This document shows, in pieces, positions 33,131 to 42,489 of a DNA stretch of 50,861 nt (position 1 is its first letter; each line of letters opens with the position of its first letter). The DNA lies in assembly GCA_903904835.1 (NCBI GenBank), contig CAIVEI010000174.1:1-50861 (forward strand), written 5' to 3'. Position numbers and translations under genes: made by a program. Source of the DNA: an uncultured Schlesneria sp. Lineage in GTDB: Bacteria; Planctomycetota; Planctomycetia; Planctomycetales; Planctomycetaceae. The notes under the pieces are model-generated. The model was not told the DNA's origin. It saw only the letters and a program-made list of their open reading frames with translations, and did not search any database.

Positions 33131-35305
33131 CTAATCGTTTGGCAAAGCCGTAAACAATTGTGACAACGCAAATTCGTAATTCTTCCAGCGAGCGACTGAA
33201 GATCCATAAATCGGCTGACGAACTTGAGTGACACTGGCCGTTCTGACCGGTCGCTGGTGTTCATAAAAGGCGACACAGGCCTGGTCCCAATCGAGGCCGA
33301 TCCAACTGACGAGCCGCCGCGCTGTCCCTTCCACATCCAAAACCGTTTCCTCATAATCGACATCGAGAATTGGAGTTGGAAGTGCCCGTTTCCAATGGTT
33401 CATCAATCGAAGGTACGCTCGAAAACGTGCAGCGATATGTTTCTGATCATTCGCCCAGCGGATTTGGCGGAAGTTAGTCATCCAGCACGATACTGCTGTA
33501 TCACGCAAGTCACGCCGACAATGTATGATTCTGGCTTGGGGAAACAGTTTCGAAATCAGGCCGACATACAAGTAATTGTCGGGCATTTTGTCGACCACGC
33601 GGTGGGCCGTCGGCTCTAGTGCCGACAGGCGGTTAAGAAATTGGCTGGCCAACTCTTTAATCAGGGGACCGTCAAGATTACCTGCGCATTGCCAATCAGG
33701 AGCGTTGGAAGACATGATCTGAGGAAGTTTTGCGAACGTCGATCCAGCCCAGCCCAACTCGCCCGCACCGAATACGTGTGGATGACTGGCCAGAATTTGC
33801 TCCGTCAAGGTTGTCCCTGAACGCGGTAGTCCGATGATAAAGACGGGCCGATCGGAATTGATACCGCTCCCGCGGACTCGCTCGAAATAGGCCGGAGTGT
33901 AGATCTCGATTAATCTATCGACGAATTCGTCGTGCATTTCGGGATCGTATTGCTGACCGCGCCGGGTTCGGTCCGCAAGGCTAAGTGAATTGGCAACACG
34001 CAACTCATCCGCAGCAGTCAGATAGTCCTTTCGAGCGTCATCGACATGAGCCAAACCAAAAATGAGTGCCGATCGCTTGCCGTCCGTCAGATTGGGGTTG
34101 GCGGCGAGTTTCCTGCTCGCCGCCAAGTCGCTGTCGGGCAGTCTGCCTCGTAACAGCGTTGCCAACTGTGCGTGAGCACCCGAGTGATCGGGATCGTTAA
34201 GCAGTGCCTCGCGAAAGGATCGTTCAGCCTGTTCGAGATGTCCTAGTTCCTCTTGAATCGTCCCGAGACTGCAGTGAGCTGCTGCGAAGTGAGGACGTCG
34301 CCGTAAGGCCTCGCGAAAGTGTCCGAGAGCCGAAGGAATATCCCCTTGTTCAAGTAAGATCGAGCCACGCCCGTGGTGCGCTTCGGCAAGAGATGGATCG
34401 AGTTGTAACGAACGATCATAGTACTGTTCCGCAATCTCATACTGCTCTCGCTCTTGAAACAAGCTGCCAAGATTACAGTGAATTCGAGCCGAATCAGGAT
34501 CAATGAAGAGGCCACGACGATACCACTCCAGTGAGGTTTCCAGGTCACCCTCTTCCTGAAATGATTGACCAAGGTTATTGCAGGTCAGGGCAAGCTTTGG
34601 GTTAAGGCGTAGGGCCTCGATGTAGCACGTCTGCGATTCTTTCAGTCGCCCTATCTCGCGGAATGCATTCCCCAGGTTGTTTTGCGCTTCGGGAAACCAG
34701 GGCTGCAATCGGACCGCTTCAAGACAATGGTGAAGGGCTTCCTGACGTTTGTACCGTTCGAGCAGAAGCTGGCCAAGGTTCGAATGGGCTGCAGCAAGAC
34801 CCCGGTCAATATGAACCGCGTTTCGAAAGTGGTGAAGCGCTTCCTCAGTACGACCAGCATGCTGCATCACCGTTCCGAGATTGTTATGAGCGAGGGCGAA
34901 GCCTGGCTGTAACCTGATCGCGGTTTCAAATTGCGAAATCGCTTCCTCGATCCGACCCATCGCTTGCCAGCTTAAGCCAAGATTATTTGCGGCACCGGGA
35001 GAATTCGGTTCCAGTTGAAGTGCGGTCTGACAACTTGAAACGGCTTGATCGTAAAGTCCGACCGCACGGTAGGCCTCGGCGAGGTTCGAATGAAATGCGG
35101 GTTCGAGTGGCCTCAATGAGATTGCTCGACGAATGAGTTCAATCGAGCGCCAATGGTCTCCGCGTTGATGTGCCATCACTCCTGATAAATTCCAGACGAC
35201 CGCATCTTGCGGATTTTCGGCAAGGATTCGATCGTATACCCTGGCCGCCTCATCAAGCCGCCCTTGTTCATGATTGCTGATTGCAGCTTTCAGATCGGCC
35301 TGCAT
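33131..35305 (-). CDS. TPR repeat and sulfotransferase fusion protein
   Basis: A 724-residue cytoplasmic-looking protein. Residues about 1-400 hold eleven or so TPRs (for example FALAHNNLGTVMQHAGRTEE). A linker and then a sulfotransferase domain (about 480-715) follow, with the PAPS motif FIIGLPRSGTTLTEQILASH, GAGELGW, the 3'-phosphate loop HCRRDLRDTAVSCWMTNF and a terminal LDVDYEETVLD region. This fusion is widespread in planctomycetes and proteobacteria; tyrosylprotein-sulfotransferase-like activity has been suggested for relatives, but the substrate here is unknown. The start ATG at 35305 lies 3 bp after the stop of the cyanophycinase-fusion gene, so the two are in one operon and the exported fusion protein is a candidate substrate. 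Confidence 0.9.
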   Translation of the reverse strand: MQADLKAAISNHEQGRLDEAARVYDRILAENPQDAVVWNLSGVMAHQRGDHWRSIELIRRAISLRPLEPAFHSNLAEAYRAVGLYDQAVSSCQTALQLEPNSPGAANNLGLSWQAMGRIEEAISQFETAIRLQPGFALAHNNLGTVMQHAGRTEEALHHFRNAVHIDRGLAAAHSNLGQLLLERYKRQEALHHCLEAVRLQPWFPEAQNNLGNAFREIGRLKESQTCYIEALRLNPKLALTCNNLGQSFQEEGDLETSLEWYRRGLFIDPDSARIHCNLGSLFQEREQYEIAEQYYDRSLQLDPSLAEAHHGRGSILLEQGDIPSALGHFREALRRRPHFAAAHCSLGTIQEELGHLEQAERSFREALLNDPDHSGAHAQLATLLRGRLPDSDLAASRKLAANPNLTDGKRSALIFGLAHVDDARKDYLTAADELRVANSLSLADRTRRGQQYDPEMHDEFVDRLIEIYTPAYFERVRGSGINSDRPVFIIGLPRSGTTLTEQILASHPHVFGAGELGWAGSTFAKLPQIMSSNAPDWQCAGNLDGPLIKELASQFLNRLSALEPTAHRVVDKMPDNYLYVGLISKLFPQARIIHCRRDLRDTAVSCWMTNFRQIRWANDQKHIAARFRAYLRLMNHWKRALPTPILDVDYEETVLDVEGTARRLVSWIGLDWDQACVAFYEHQRPVRTASVTQVRQPIYGSSVARWKNYEFALSQLFTALPND

Positions 35306-35308
35306 CTG

Positions 35309-38300
35309 TCACGTACCTGTTGTGTCATCTGAGTTAAGCTTGGTTTTATTATTATTGTGAAGTGCAAACGAAATCGGGGTGAGACTGGTATAAACGTTTT
35401 TACCCGATGTCAAACCGGGTCGGCCGTTTGTTTTACCTGATCCACCCGATCCACCAGCAATCGAGTTGGCGACAATGACGTCCGAAGCGAGTGACGGTTG
35501 CACTTGTTGCAGGAACAAACCACCCCCCAAACCCGCTCCGCCAGTCCCCCCAACACCTCCGCCGATGATCACTGTCGAAGGAAGAACTCCACCGATGATG
35601 ACTGCACCGCCTGCGCCCCCTTGAGCCTTATTGGAAACCAAAGTGTCAGCAATCAACGAAACTGCAAATTGACTTAAATCGCGATTTACTAACAGGCCAC
35701 CCCCCTCACCTGCCCCTCCGGCTCCACCTTGACCGTCAGGGCCACCTTGACCTCCAAGCCCTCCATTCGCGGAATTCGACGCGATCGTGTCGAATTTGAC
35801 GAGCAGCGAACCGGCGTTAAACAGAGCTCCGCCTCCTTGTCCTGAGCCGCCAACTCCGGCCGAATTTCCATTTCCACCACGACCTCCTGTGACCGAGTTT
35901 GACAGAAGTAAATCGCCAACTGAACTGATGTTGATCAGATCACCGCTCGCGTAGATTCCGCCTCCCGCCGCCGAACCGCCCGATCCGCCAAAAGGTGAAT
36001 TCGTAACATCGCCACCGCTTCCACCAATCACTGAGTTCGAGGCGATCAAGTTGCCAGATAGACTGATGCTACCACCGCTTGCGTAAAGCCCTCCTCCTTG
36101 CCCTACCCCTCCGGCGCCGCCACCGTCTGTGACAGCTCCCCCCAAGGCAACGTTCGATGTGAGTATATTCGATTTCAAACTTAACGTCCCACCGCTAGCG
36201 AAGATTGCTCCTCCCTGTGCATCTCCTCCTTGGGATCCATTTCCCGCCAGTGCGACATTGTTCGAAAAACTGTCGTGCGACAAGTTCAAAACACCACCGC
36301 TGAAATAAATGCCAGCTCCTTGTGCCGATCCACCATGATTCGTAGAGGAACCAGTAGGTCCCCCGCGTCCGCCACTGGCCCTGTTTGATTGGAACGAATC
36401 GCCGGAAGAAGTCACGACGGTCGAAACTGTTCCTCCACTGACGTAGAGACCAGCCCCCTGAGCGATACCACCGGTCCCTGAGACGCCCGACTTACCGCTT
36501 CCGCCGGTTCCAGCTTGAGCGTAGTTTGTTGAAATGGATGCGTGAGTCATGTTGAGCGACAACGCCATCGTTCCACCACCGACATAAATTCCGCCCCCTT
36601 GAGCGTTACCACCGTTTCCACCAGTTGGCCCGCTGCTCCCGCTCCCCCCAAGCGCGCGATTGGATTCAATTTTGTCCGGATTCGACGCTGATCCCAATAT
36701 GATTGACCCAGCGGCGGCGTAGAGACCGCCCCCCTGACCATTCCCCCCAATGTAGCCTTTGTCATTCGAGCTGCTCGATCCACCGGCAGCCGAGTTTGTC
36801 GCAATCAGCGATCGGTAGATCGAAAGGTTCCCCCCGCCGAGATAGATGCCGCCCCCCTGTGCGTGGATGCCAGGGGCGGGACCTTGAGCCTTGTTTCCGA
36901 TGACCCAGACGTTGTTCAATGTCAGCCCCTGGCCGTTATCAAGAATCGCCCCCCCTCGCGCTGGCCCGACACCAGAAACGCCATCGTCTTTGGCAACGCC
37001 ACCCGTCAGGATCAAGTTATTCAAAACAACAGTCACCCCCGGCAACAATTGAAAGATTCGATCTGTCAACAGAGTCGCATCGATCATCGTCGCACCCGAA
37101 CCAGAAGTTCCCGTGCCGTTGATCACCAACGTATGAATCTTGCTGCTGACAACCAGATTCCCATTTGTACCGTCCTCTTGCCCACCTTGAGGCAGTGACA
37201 GGGTATAAGTTCCTGCTTTCAGGTTGATCGTCACCGTCCCCGTGGCGCTGCTGGCGTTGGCGGCAGCCACGGCATCACGCAGGCTGACCACCGTTCCTGG
37301 GATGCTCGCGTAACTGTCTGAGAATGATGACGGTGTAAAGCTTGTGACTGTCGTTGTCGCTAACGTAGTAAGCACCGGAGACGAGTTCGCCGTGGTGAAT
37401 CCGCTTGTCTGTGGCGAATTCAATGTCGAAGACGAAATCACGGGAGGTGTTGCTTTTGCTATCGATGCGGTCGTTGTCACCTGCTGAGTTTTTGTCAGAA
37501 CGCCCTGACTGACTGAAACAGTGTAATGGGTGGTGTACGAGTTATTGACGGGAAAACTCGCGTTCCAGTTACTAAGATTGAAAGTTCCCCCTGGCGTCAC
37601 TTCGTCATCGAGAACAGATGTGTATGTCAATGACTGACCAGGTTGATCCACTTGGGGTAATCCGGGTGTCTCCAGAAAATCCACTGAACTATTACCGTCG
37701 TTCCCAACCACTTGAGCGGTCCCATTGGGGCTGATTAACAGTGCCGTCCCCACGTTGATTCCAATTCCCATCGGACGGTGATTAGGTGACCAGCCGTTCG
37801 TGTTGACTCGAGCAAGAAACGACACCAATCGACCTAGTCGGTCACGCTTTACAAAATGAGTGTCCACGATCGTGTTGTTGAGAAATGGAAGCAGGTTCGC
37901 CGAGATAAAATTCTGGTCGAACGTGTTGTTGGGATCGAACGGGTTGGCCATGGCTTGCGTCGAACGGATACCGTCATATTCAGCCGAATAAATGAACTGG
38001 GACATGACATCCGTACCAGCGCTCGTTCCTCCGATGGGAACTCCTTTCGCAATGTCTGCTCCAATCGCCTGTTGCACAGGAGTTCCTTGCCACCAGTCGA
38101 CATACCTGCTCTGACTCCCTCCTTCGATGAAAATCGCATCCGCGCTGGAAATAATTTTCTGAACCGCAGGGTCGAATGCGGAGGCACGATTCGGGATCAC
38201 CAGAGTTGAAACAGAATTTGTGCCTCCAATACTTTGGTAAAGGTAGGAATCGTAGCCCATATCATCTACCGCACTCAGAACCAGAAAGTCCCCTTGCCCA

Positions 38301-38659
38301 CCCATTCGGCTGATCATCCATTGAAAAGCCTGATCGACATCGCTGCCACCACCTTCGAGAGCGACTCCACCCTGACCATGCATCGGGCTGGCGTTTTGCG
38401 GATTTCCGAGCCGGTGATAAATAAACCCGTCGCCCCCTACCTGTGTTGTTACGATCGGTGTAGAAACAACGGCAGTTGTTTCTACGTGGGGTATCGACGC
38501 ACTCAGGCAAAGCCGTTGCTCAACGAATTCAATCGAGGAAAAGAATTCATGGCCAGGCCGTTTCATCCTGCGGCGTTTCAATCGGAAAGCGTCTTTTCTA
38601 AGAAAGGCACGTTGAAGTCGTTGAAAGTAGGCGTTTAAGCGATCTCTGATGATGCGCAT
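35309..38659 (-). CDS. Exported cyanophycinase-like peptidase fused to a glycine-rich beta-helix
   Basis: About 1116 residues. The N-terminus is a long basic leader with an EQRLCLS motif (residues about 45-55), the planctomycete-type export/anchor region. Residues about 65-330 match peptidase S51/cyanophycinase: IFIEGGSQSRYVD, nucleophile Ser213 in GVPIGGTSAGTDV, and DTHFVKRDRLGRL. Residues about 440-500 carry a CSLREA-like segment (TVVSLRDAVAAANASSATG). From about 500 to the end there are some 14 units of a right-handed beta-helix type with GGxGQGGGIYxxGG, as in polymorphic outer-membrane proteins and adhesins. ATG at 38659 is preferred (AGGA 9 nt upstream) over a longer frame to 38764. Cyanophycinases normally hydrolyse beta-Asp-Arg dipeptide polymer; here the enzyme appears exported and attached to a surface stalk. 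Confidence 0.85.
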   Translation of the reverse strand: MRIIRDRLNAYFQRLQRAFLRKDAFRLKRRRMKRPGHEFFSSIEFVEQRLCLSASIPHVETTAVVSTPIVTTQVGGDGFIYHRLGNPQNASPMHGQGGVALEGGGSDVDQAFQWMISRMGGQGDFLVLSAVDDMGYDSYLYQSIGGTNSVSTLVIPNRASAFDPAVQKIISSADAIFIEGGSQSRYVDWWQGTPVQQAIGADIAKGVPIGGTSAGTDVMSQFIYSAEYDGIRSTQAMANPFDPNNTFDQNFISANLLPFLNNTIVDTHFVKRDRLGRLVSFLARVNTNGWSPNHRPMGIGINVGTALLISPNGTAQVVGNDGNSSVDFLETPGLPQVDQPGQSLTYTSVLDDEVTPGGTFNLSNWNASFPVNNSYTTHYTVSVSQGVLTKTQQVTTTASIAKATPPVISSSTLNSPQTSGFTTANSSPVLTTLATTTVTSFTPSSFSDSYASIPGTVVSLRDAVAAANASSATGTVTINLKAGTYTLSLPQGGQEDGTNGNLVVSSKIHTLVINGTGTSGSGATMIDATLLTDRIFQLLPGVTVVLNNLILTGGVAKDDGVSGVGPARGGAILDNGQGLTLNNVWVIGNKAQGPAPGIHAQGGGIYLGGGNLSIYRSLIATNSAAGGSSSSNDKGYIGGNGQGGGLYAAAGSIILGSASNPDKIESNRALGGSGSSGPTGGNGGNAQGGGIYVGGGTMALSLNMTHASISTNYAQAGTGGSGKSGVSGTGGIAQGAGLYVSGGTVSTVVTSSGDSFQSNRASGGRGGPTGSSTNHGGSAQGAGIYFSGGVLNLSHDSFSNNVALAGNGSQGGDAQGGAIFASGGTLSLKSNILTSNVALGGAVTDGGGAGGVGQGGGLYASGGSISLSGNLIASNSVIGGSGGDVTNSPFGGSGGSAAGGGIYASGDLINISSVGDLLLSNSVTGGRGGNGNSAGVGGSGQGGGALFNAGSLLVKFDTIASNSANGGLGGQGGPDGQGGAGGAGEGGGLLVNRDLSQFAVSLIADTLVSNKAQGGAGGAVIIGGVLPSTVIIGGGVGGTGGAGLGGGLFLQQVQPSLASDVIVANSIAGGSGGSGKTNGRPGLTSGKNVYTSLTPISFALHNNNKTKLNSDDTTGT

Positions 38660-38888
38660 CGTAAGATTCCTGCTTAACTGTTCTTGCCGCCGAGCGAAAC
38701 AATAGACGAGGAAAGCTGTCTTTACTTCATCGTAAAAATCTCGTCCGTCGGTTTGCAAGCGCAACCTTCAATCCGATGGAACGAAACCGAACCAACGAAG
38801 GATCAATGGAATTCAATGAACCTCTACCTTATTAGCGAAAAATTTCGGACGACTGGGCGCTGAATTTTCAATTTTCAGGAAAATTATC

Positions 38889-40565
38889 ATGTATTCATTC
38901 CGGCTTTGCTTTGCGCTGGTCTTCAGCCTTTCCTGCGACGCTCAACTGCTACTCGCCGCTGATCCGATTGATCTGGGCGGCGTGACCGAGAAACACGAAA
39001 TGATCCCGATGCGAGACGGAGTGCGTCTGTCTGCCTATATCTACACTCCGCCCGGAACCGGGCCCTGGCCTGTGCTCTTGGAACAACGCTATGCCAACGC
39101 GAACGATCCAGGAACGCAACAATACTTCGCCAGGCTGGCCAAAACGGGTGGATATGTCACCGTACTGGCGAACTTTCGCGGCTCGCAGAAGTCCGAAGGA
39201 GATTGGCGCGGTTACCGATCGCTGGGCTGGGGTGAACGCAAAGATGGTTACGATCTCGTCGAATGGTTGGGGACTCAATCTTGGTCGACGGGCAAAGTCG
39301 GGACGTTCGGCAGTTCGCAAGCGGGATTCGCTCAGAACTTTCTGGCGGTCACGCGCCCTCCGCATCTGACCGCTCAGTACATGATCGATACCGGGCTGAG
39401 CCTGTTTCACGAAGGATACCGAATCGGCGGCACGACTCGTCCTGAACGATTCAAGTCGCTCGATAAAGTGGCCCGAGTTCCACAGCAGAATCGCGAACTG
39501 CTGGCCGAATGGTTGACTCATCCAACCTATGACAGTTACTGGGCCGACGAAGACGGCACTCGGTTCTTTGACCAAATGAACGTCCCCTGCTTTACCGTCG
39601 GAAGCTGGTACGACTTCATGTGTGTCGGCTCCGTCGACAGTTATATCGGACGACAGCATCGTGGCGGTGATAACTCTCGGGGAACACAGCAATTGCTCCT
39701 TGGCCCGTGGCTTCATGGTCGATTTAAAGAGACCAATAAAGCAGGTGAACTCACCTATCCTGAAAACGCCAAGTTCGCGATGGATGCTCATATGATTCGC
39801 TGGTTCGATCACTTTTTGAAAGGGGTTGATAATGGAGTCACCAAAGAGCCAACCATCCGTTACTACGTCATGGGAGCCGTCGACGAGACGGATACTCCTG
39901 GTAACGAATGGCGAACGGCGTCGGACTGGCCAATCCCAATGACTCCGACATCCTATTATCCGCATGTCGACGGAACACTCAGTCAGGCATCACCGCAGTT
40001 GAAGGACGCGCTGGTCACATGGCTGGCCGATCCACTTCATCCTGCATCGATCCCAACAATTGCGTTTCCTGGTGCGAAGGACGCTCGGGATTTTGAAAAA
40101 CAAGCAGAAGCTCGCACTTTTACCAGCGATGTTCTGAAGGAACCGGTTGAATGGACCGGAAAGGTACAGGCGGAATTATTTGTTTCTTCCGACGCCAAAG
40201 ATACAGACTTCTTCGTGCGCGTCAGCGATGTTTACCCGGATGGTCGGTCAATTCTGATCATGGATTATGTTCGCCGAGCCCGTTACCGCGAAGGGTACGA
40301 TCGCGAAGTCTTTCTCAAACCGGGAGAAGTGACGAAAGTGAATTTTGATGTCGGTTGGCTGAGCCAGATTTTCAACAAAGGGCACCGCATCCGAATCACG
40401 GTCGCCAGTACAGGAGCACCTTTCTACGAGCCAAACCCGAACACGGGCGAACCACTCACGCTCGACTTTCCTGCCAATGCCGTCGTTGCCAAAAACAACT
40501 TACATGTTAACACACAACACGCATCGCGCATCATCGCACCAGTCATTTTGAAGACTCTGAAGTGA
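38889..40565 (+). CDS. CocE/NonD family hydrolase (X-Pro dipeptidyl-peptidase S15-like)
   Basis: A 558-residue exported serine hydrolase with a signal peptide to about residue 24 (LLLAADP). The alpha/beta-hydrolase domain begins EMIPMRDGVRLSAYIYTP and has the oxyanion/nucleophile elbow GTFGSSQAGF (Ser143). It is followed by a cap and a C-terminal jelly-roll (about 390-550; SDAKDTDFFVRVSDVYPDGR, GHRIRITVAST) typical of CocE/NonD and PepX. It should hydrolyse an ester or amide, such as an acyl ester or a proline peptide. Start ATG follows AGGA by 8 nt. It is divergent from the cyanophycinase-fusion gene across 229 bp and stands alone. Confidence 0.92.
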   Translation: MYSFRLCFALVFSLSCDAQLLLAADPIDLGGVTEKHEMIPMRDGVRLSAYIYTPPGTGPWPVLLEQRYANANDPGTQQYFARLAKTGGYVTVLANFRGSQKSEGDWRGYRSLGWGERKDGYDLVEWLGTQSWSTGKVGTFGSSQAGFAQNFLAVTRPPHLTAQYMIDTGLSLFHEGYRIGGTTRPERFKSLDKVARVPQQNRELLAEWLTHPTYDSYWADEDGTRFFDQMNVPCFTVGSWYDFMCVGSVDSYIGRQHRGGDNSRGTQQLLLGPWLHGRFKETNKAGELTYPENAKFAMDAHMIRWFDHFLKGVDNGVTKEPTIRYYVMGAVDETDTPGNEWRTASDWPIPMTPTSYYPHVDGTLSQASPQLKDALVTWLADPLHPASIPTIAFPGAKDARDFEKQAEARTFTSDVLKEPVEWTGKVQAELFVSSDAKDTDFFVRVSDVYPDGRSILIMDYVRRARYREGYDREVFLKPGEVTKVNFDVGWLSQIFNKGHRIRITVASTGAPFYEPNPNTGEPLTLDFPANAVVAKNNLHVNTQHASRIIAPVILKTLK

Positions 40566-40752
40566 TCGCCATGCTTCATTCTCCGCAAACCAACCTATTA
40601 GCGTTTTTGAGTTTTGCCATGAATTCTTACTTCCTTGCCATCACAGTGGTCTTAATTCAGTGCGATTTCTTATGATTCCAATGTCTGATCATTATCACCA
40701 TTTAATACGGAACGTTATCCATCGAGAACTTCGAATGCAGGTGAGTAAACAC

Positions 40753-41475
40753 TCAAATATCCTTGCTGCATTCCAACCACGACAGATAGCCTGCTCGAGA
40801 CACCGGTTGCGACATCCAAGATGTATCGGGCAGCGGCAATCGATTCGCCACATCGACGGTGAGCCAACCTTTGGAGAGTGGCATCGTGCTGATGGTTCCC
40901 TTACGGGTTGTCCAGGCAAACGATTTTTTACTTTCGGACTTCACGGCAACCGCTAATGTCGCACTGACGTCCTGCGCAACGTATTTCTTGACGAGGTCAA
41001 ATTGGCCGCTGGCCCACAGTGCGGGGGCCGTGATTCCTTCGACGCCTGCCAGTTTACCTTTTACCCCTAAACCTGAAGCCGCGCTGTTCAACGAGACGGG
41101 AAATCCCTTTTCACAGACCACGTGAAACATCATGTCGACATGGTTTCGAGCCAGCATACGGCACTCATCGATCAGTCCAGACTCCTCGGCTAAAACATCA
41201 AAGTCAAAACTTAGTCCGTTCCATGACAACGGGACAAATCCTTGAGCGGCAGCGTCGGAGAGGTGACGAACAAATGCGGCAACATCGGTTTTCGTCATGT
41301 GTGGTGCCGGAGTTCCAGAATCCATAAGCGAATTCCAGATTCTCGGCTCGACTTCCCCCGTTGCTAGTGATGCAATACACGTAATTCCCAGTGGTCTATG
41401 CGGCTTCCAATGGAAGTCGACCCCAGGAACCTCCTTGGCGGTCTCAATATCAAATACGAGATATTTGCGACTCAT
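40753..41475 (-). CDS. DEDD-family 3'-5' exonuclease-like protein
   Basis: A 240-residue ribonuclease-H-like exonuclease. Exo I is FDIET (Asp9, Glu11), Exo II is SWNGLSFDFDVL and Exo III is KYVAQDVSATL, where the Asp before the last strand is the metal ligand. The layout resembles predicted PolB-associated or stand-alone DnaQ-like exonucleases. It should trim 3' ends of DNA or RNA in the cytoplasm. It is convergent with the hydrolase gene and lies 21 bp after the acetyltransferase gene, with which it may be cotranscribed. Confidence 0.85.
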   Translation of the reverse strand: MSRKYLVFDIETAKEVPGVDFHWKPHRPLGITCIASLATGEVEPRIWNSLMDSGTPAPHMTKTDVAAFVRHLSDAAAQGFVPLSWNGLSFDFDVLAEESGLIDECRMLARNHVDMMFHVVCEKGFPVSLNSAASGLGVKGKLAGVEGITAPALWASGQFDLVKKYVAQDVSATLAVAVKSESKKSFAWTTRKGTISTMPLSKGWLTVDVANRLPLPDTSWMSQPVSRAGYLSWLECSKDI

Positions 41476-41496
41476 TTAGCTTCCGATCTACACTTT

Positions 41497-42066
41497 TTAT
41501 CGATTCTGAAGTGTTTGCCACTGTGAGTGTGTGATCTTATAAAGGCAGTGCGGCCGCAATGGATGACCTTCTGGCACCCCTGGATGCTCGAAATCGGATT
41601 GGCAGTTGATCATACCAATCCGCTGCATGACGGCGATCGACCGCAGGTTGGTCAAAGCGGTGAATGAAACGATCTCGTCCAGGCCCAACTGTTCAAATCC
41701 AAGTCGCAGACAGGCCTTCGCTCCTTCAGTTGCATAGCCCTGTCCCCAGGCCGACCGCTTTAAACGCCAGCCGACTTCCACGCAGGGACTGAATGGTAGC
41801 TGCCGCCTCGGGACTGACAAGCCAATAAATCCAATGAATTCGCCCGTTTCGAGAAGCTCAACTGCCCAGTTACCCCAGCCGCGATCCTGAAAGTGCAGGC
41901 AAGAATTGTCGATACCTGCGTTCGTCTGTTCGGGTGTCATCAGCGCAGGAAAGTACCGCATGACATCCGGGTCTGAATTCATGGCAACGAAACTGGCGCG
42001 ATGTCGGTCTTGCCAGACTCGAAATGCCAGTCGCTGCGTGTTGAATTCGATCGGCTGAACTGCCAC
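41497..42066 (-). CDS. GNAT family N-acetyltransferase (RimJ/RimL-like)
   Basis: About 189 residues of a GCN5-related acetyltransferase. It opens FNTQRLAFRVWQDRH, the ETERLxLR-like start of the RimJ/RimL branch. The acetyl-CoA pyrophosphate loop is AWGQGYATEGAKACL, and VSFTALTNLRSIAVMQRIGM is the motif B region. The substrate could be a small molecule or a protein N-terminus. The start is uncertain: a TTG at 42108 is possible, but GTG at 42066 is preferred because it gives the usual N-terminal length and follows a weak GAGAG. It sits 21 bp upstream of the exonuclease gene on the same strand. Confidence 0.85.
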   Translation of the reverse strand: MAVQPIEFNTQRLAFRVWQDRHRASFVAMNSDPDVMRYFPALMTPEQTNAGIDNSCLHFQDRGWGNWAVELLETGEFIGFIGLSVPRRQLPFSPCVEVGWRLKRSAWGQGYATEGAKACLRLGFEQLGLDEIVSFTALTNLRSIAVMQRIGMINCQSDFEHPGVPEGHPLRPHCLYKITHSQWQTLQNR

Positions 42067-42489
42067 GGATGGGTCTCTCGGGATTCCGGTTTTGAAAGGC
42101 TCGAACAAGTTAGCCAGATCGTCGCCGGCCCAAATGCTCGTTGGATTGTGTTCGGATGCGTTTTAAGGAGTCAACAGGCCGATTCAAGGCAAATGAACGA
42201 AGGCTCATTTCATCCCTTCATGAGCAAACTTGATGATCGATTCACGTTTCCTGTTTCGCAATCCGCGCAAACATCGAATCAGTACAGTAGTGTTTGCCAG
42301 TGCATTCATGCATATCGCCGATTAGGCCGCACAATAATACGAAGCGACTCTGTTAATTTCCGGTGAAGCTCATTGTTCGCTCAGTTCATGCCACCAAAAT
42401 GTTCGTTTGTGACGCTTGGCGCGACGCATTCGGTGCTGTACGTTGCCTGTGCTTTTTCATGCCCCCGCAAAAGTTAACGGATTTTCACC
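42067..42489. other. 423-bp divergent region
   Basis: Between the acetyltransferase (minus) and the haem lipoprotein (plus). No coding pattern, hairpin or promoter was convincing. It must hold the promoter of the haem-protein island; the first gene has no obvious Shine-Dalgarno (CGGATTTTCACC precedes the ATG). Confidence 0.5.

Noticed and set aside
38949-39965. 338-codon minus-strand open frame opposite the CocE/NonD hydrolase
   Set aside because: A shadow of the well-supported hydrolase gene with no family resemblance of its own.
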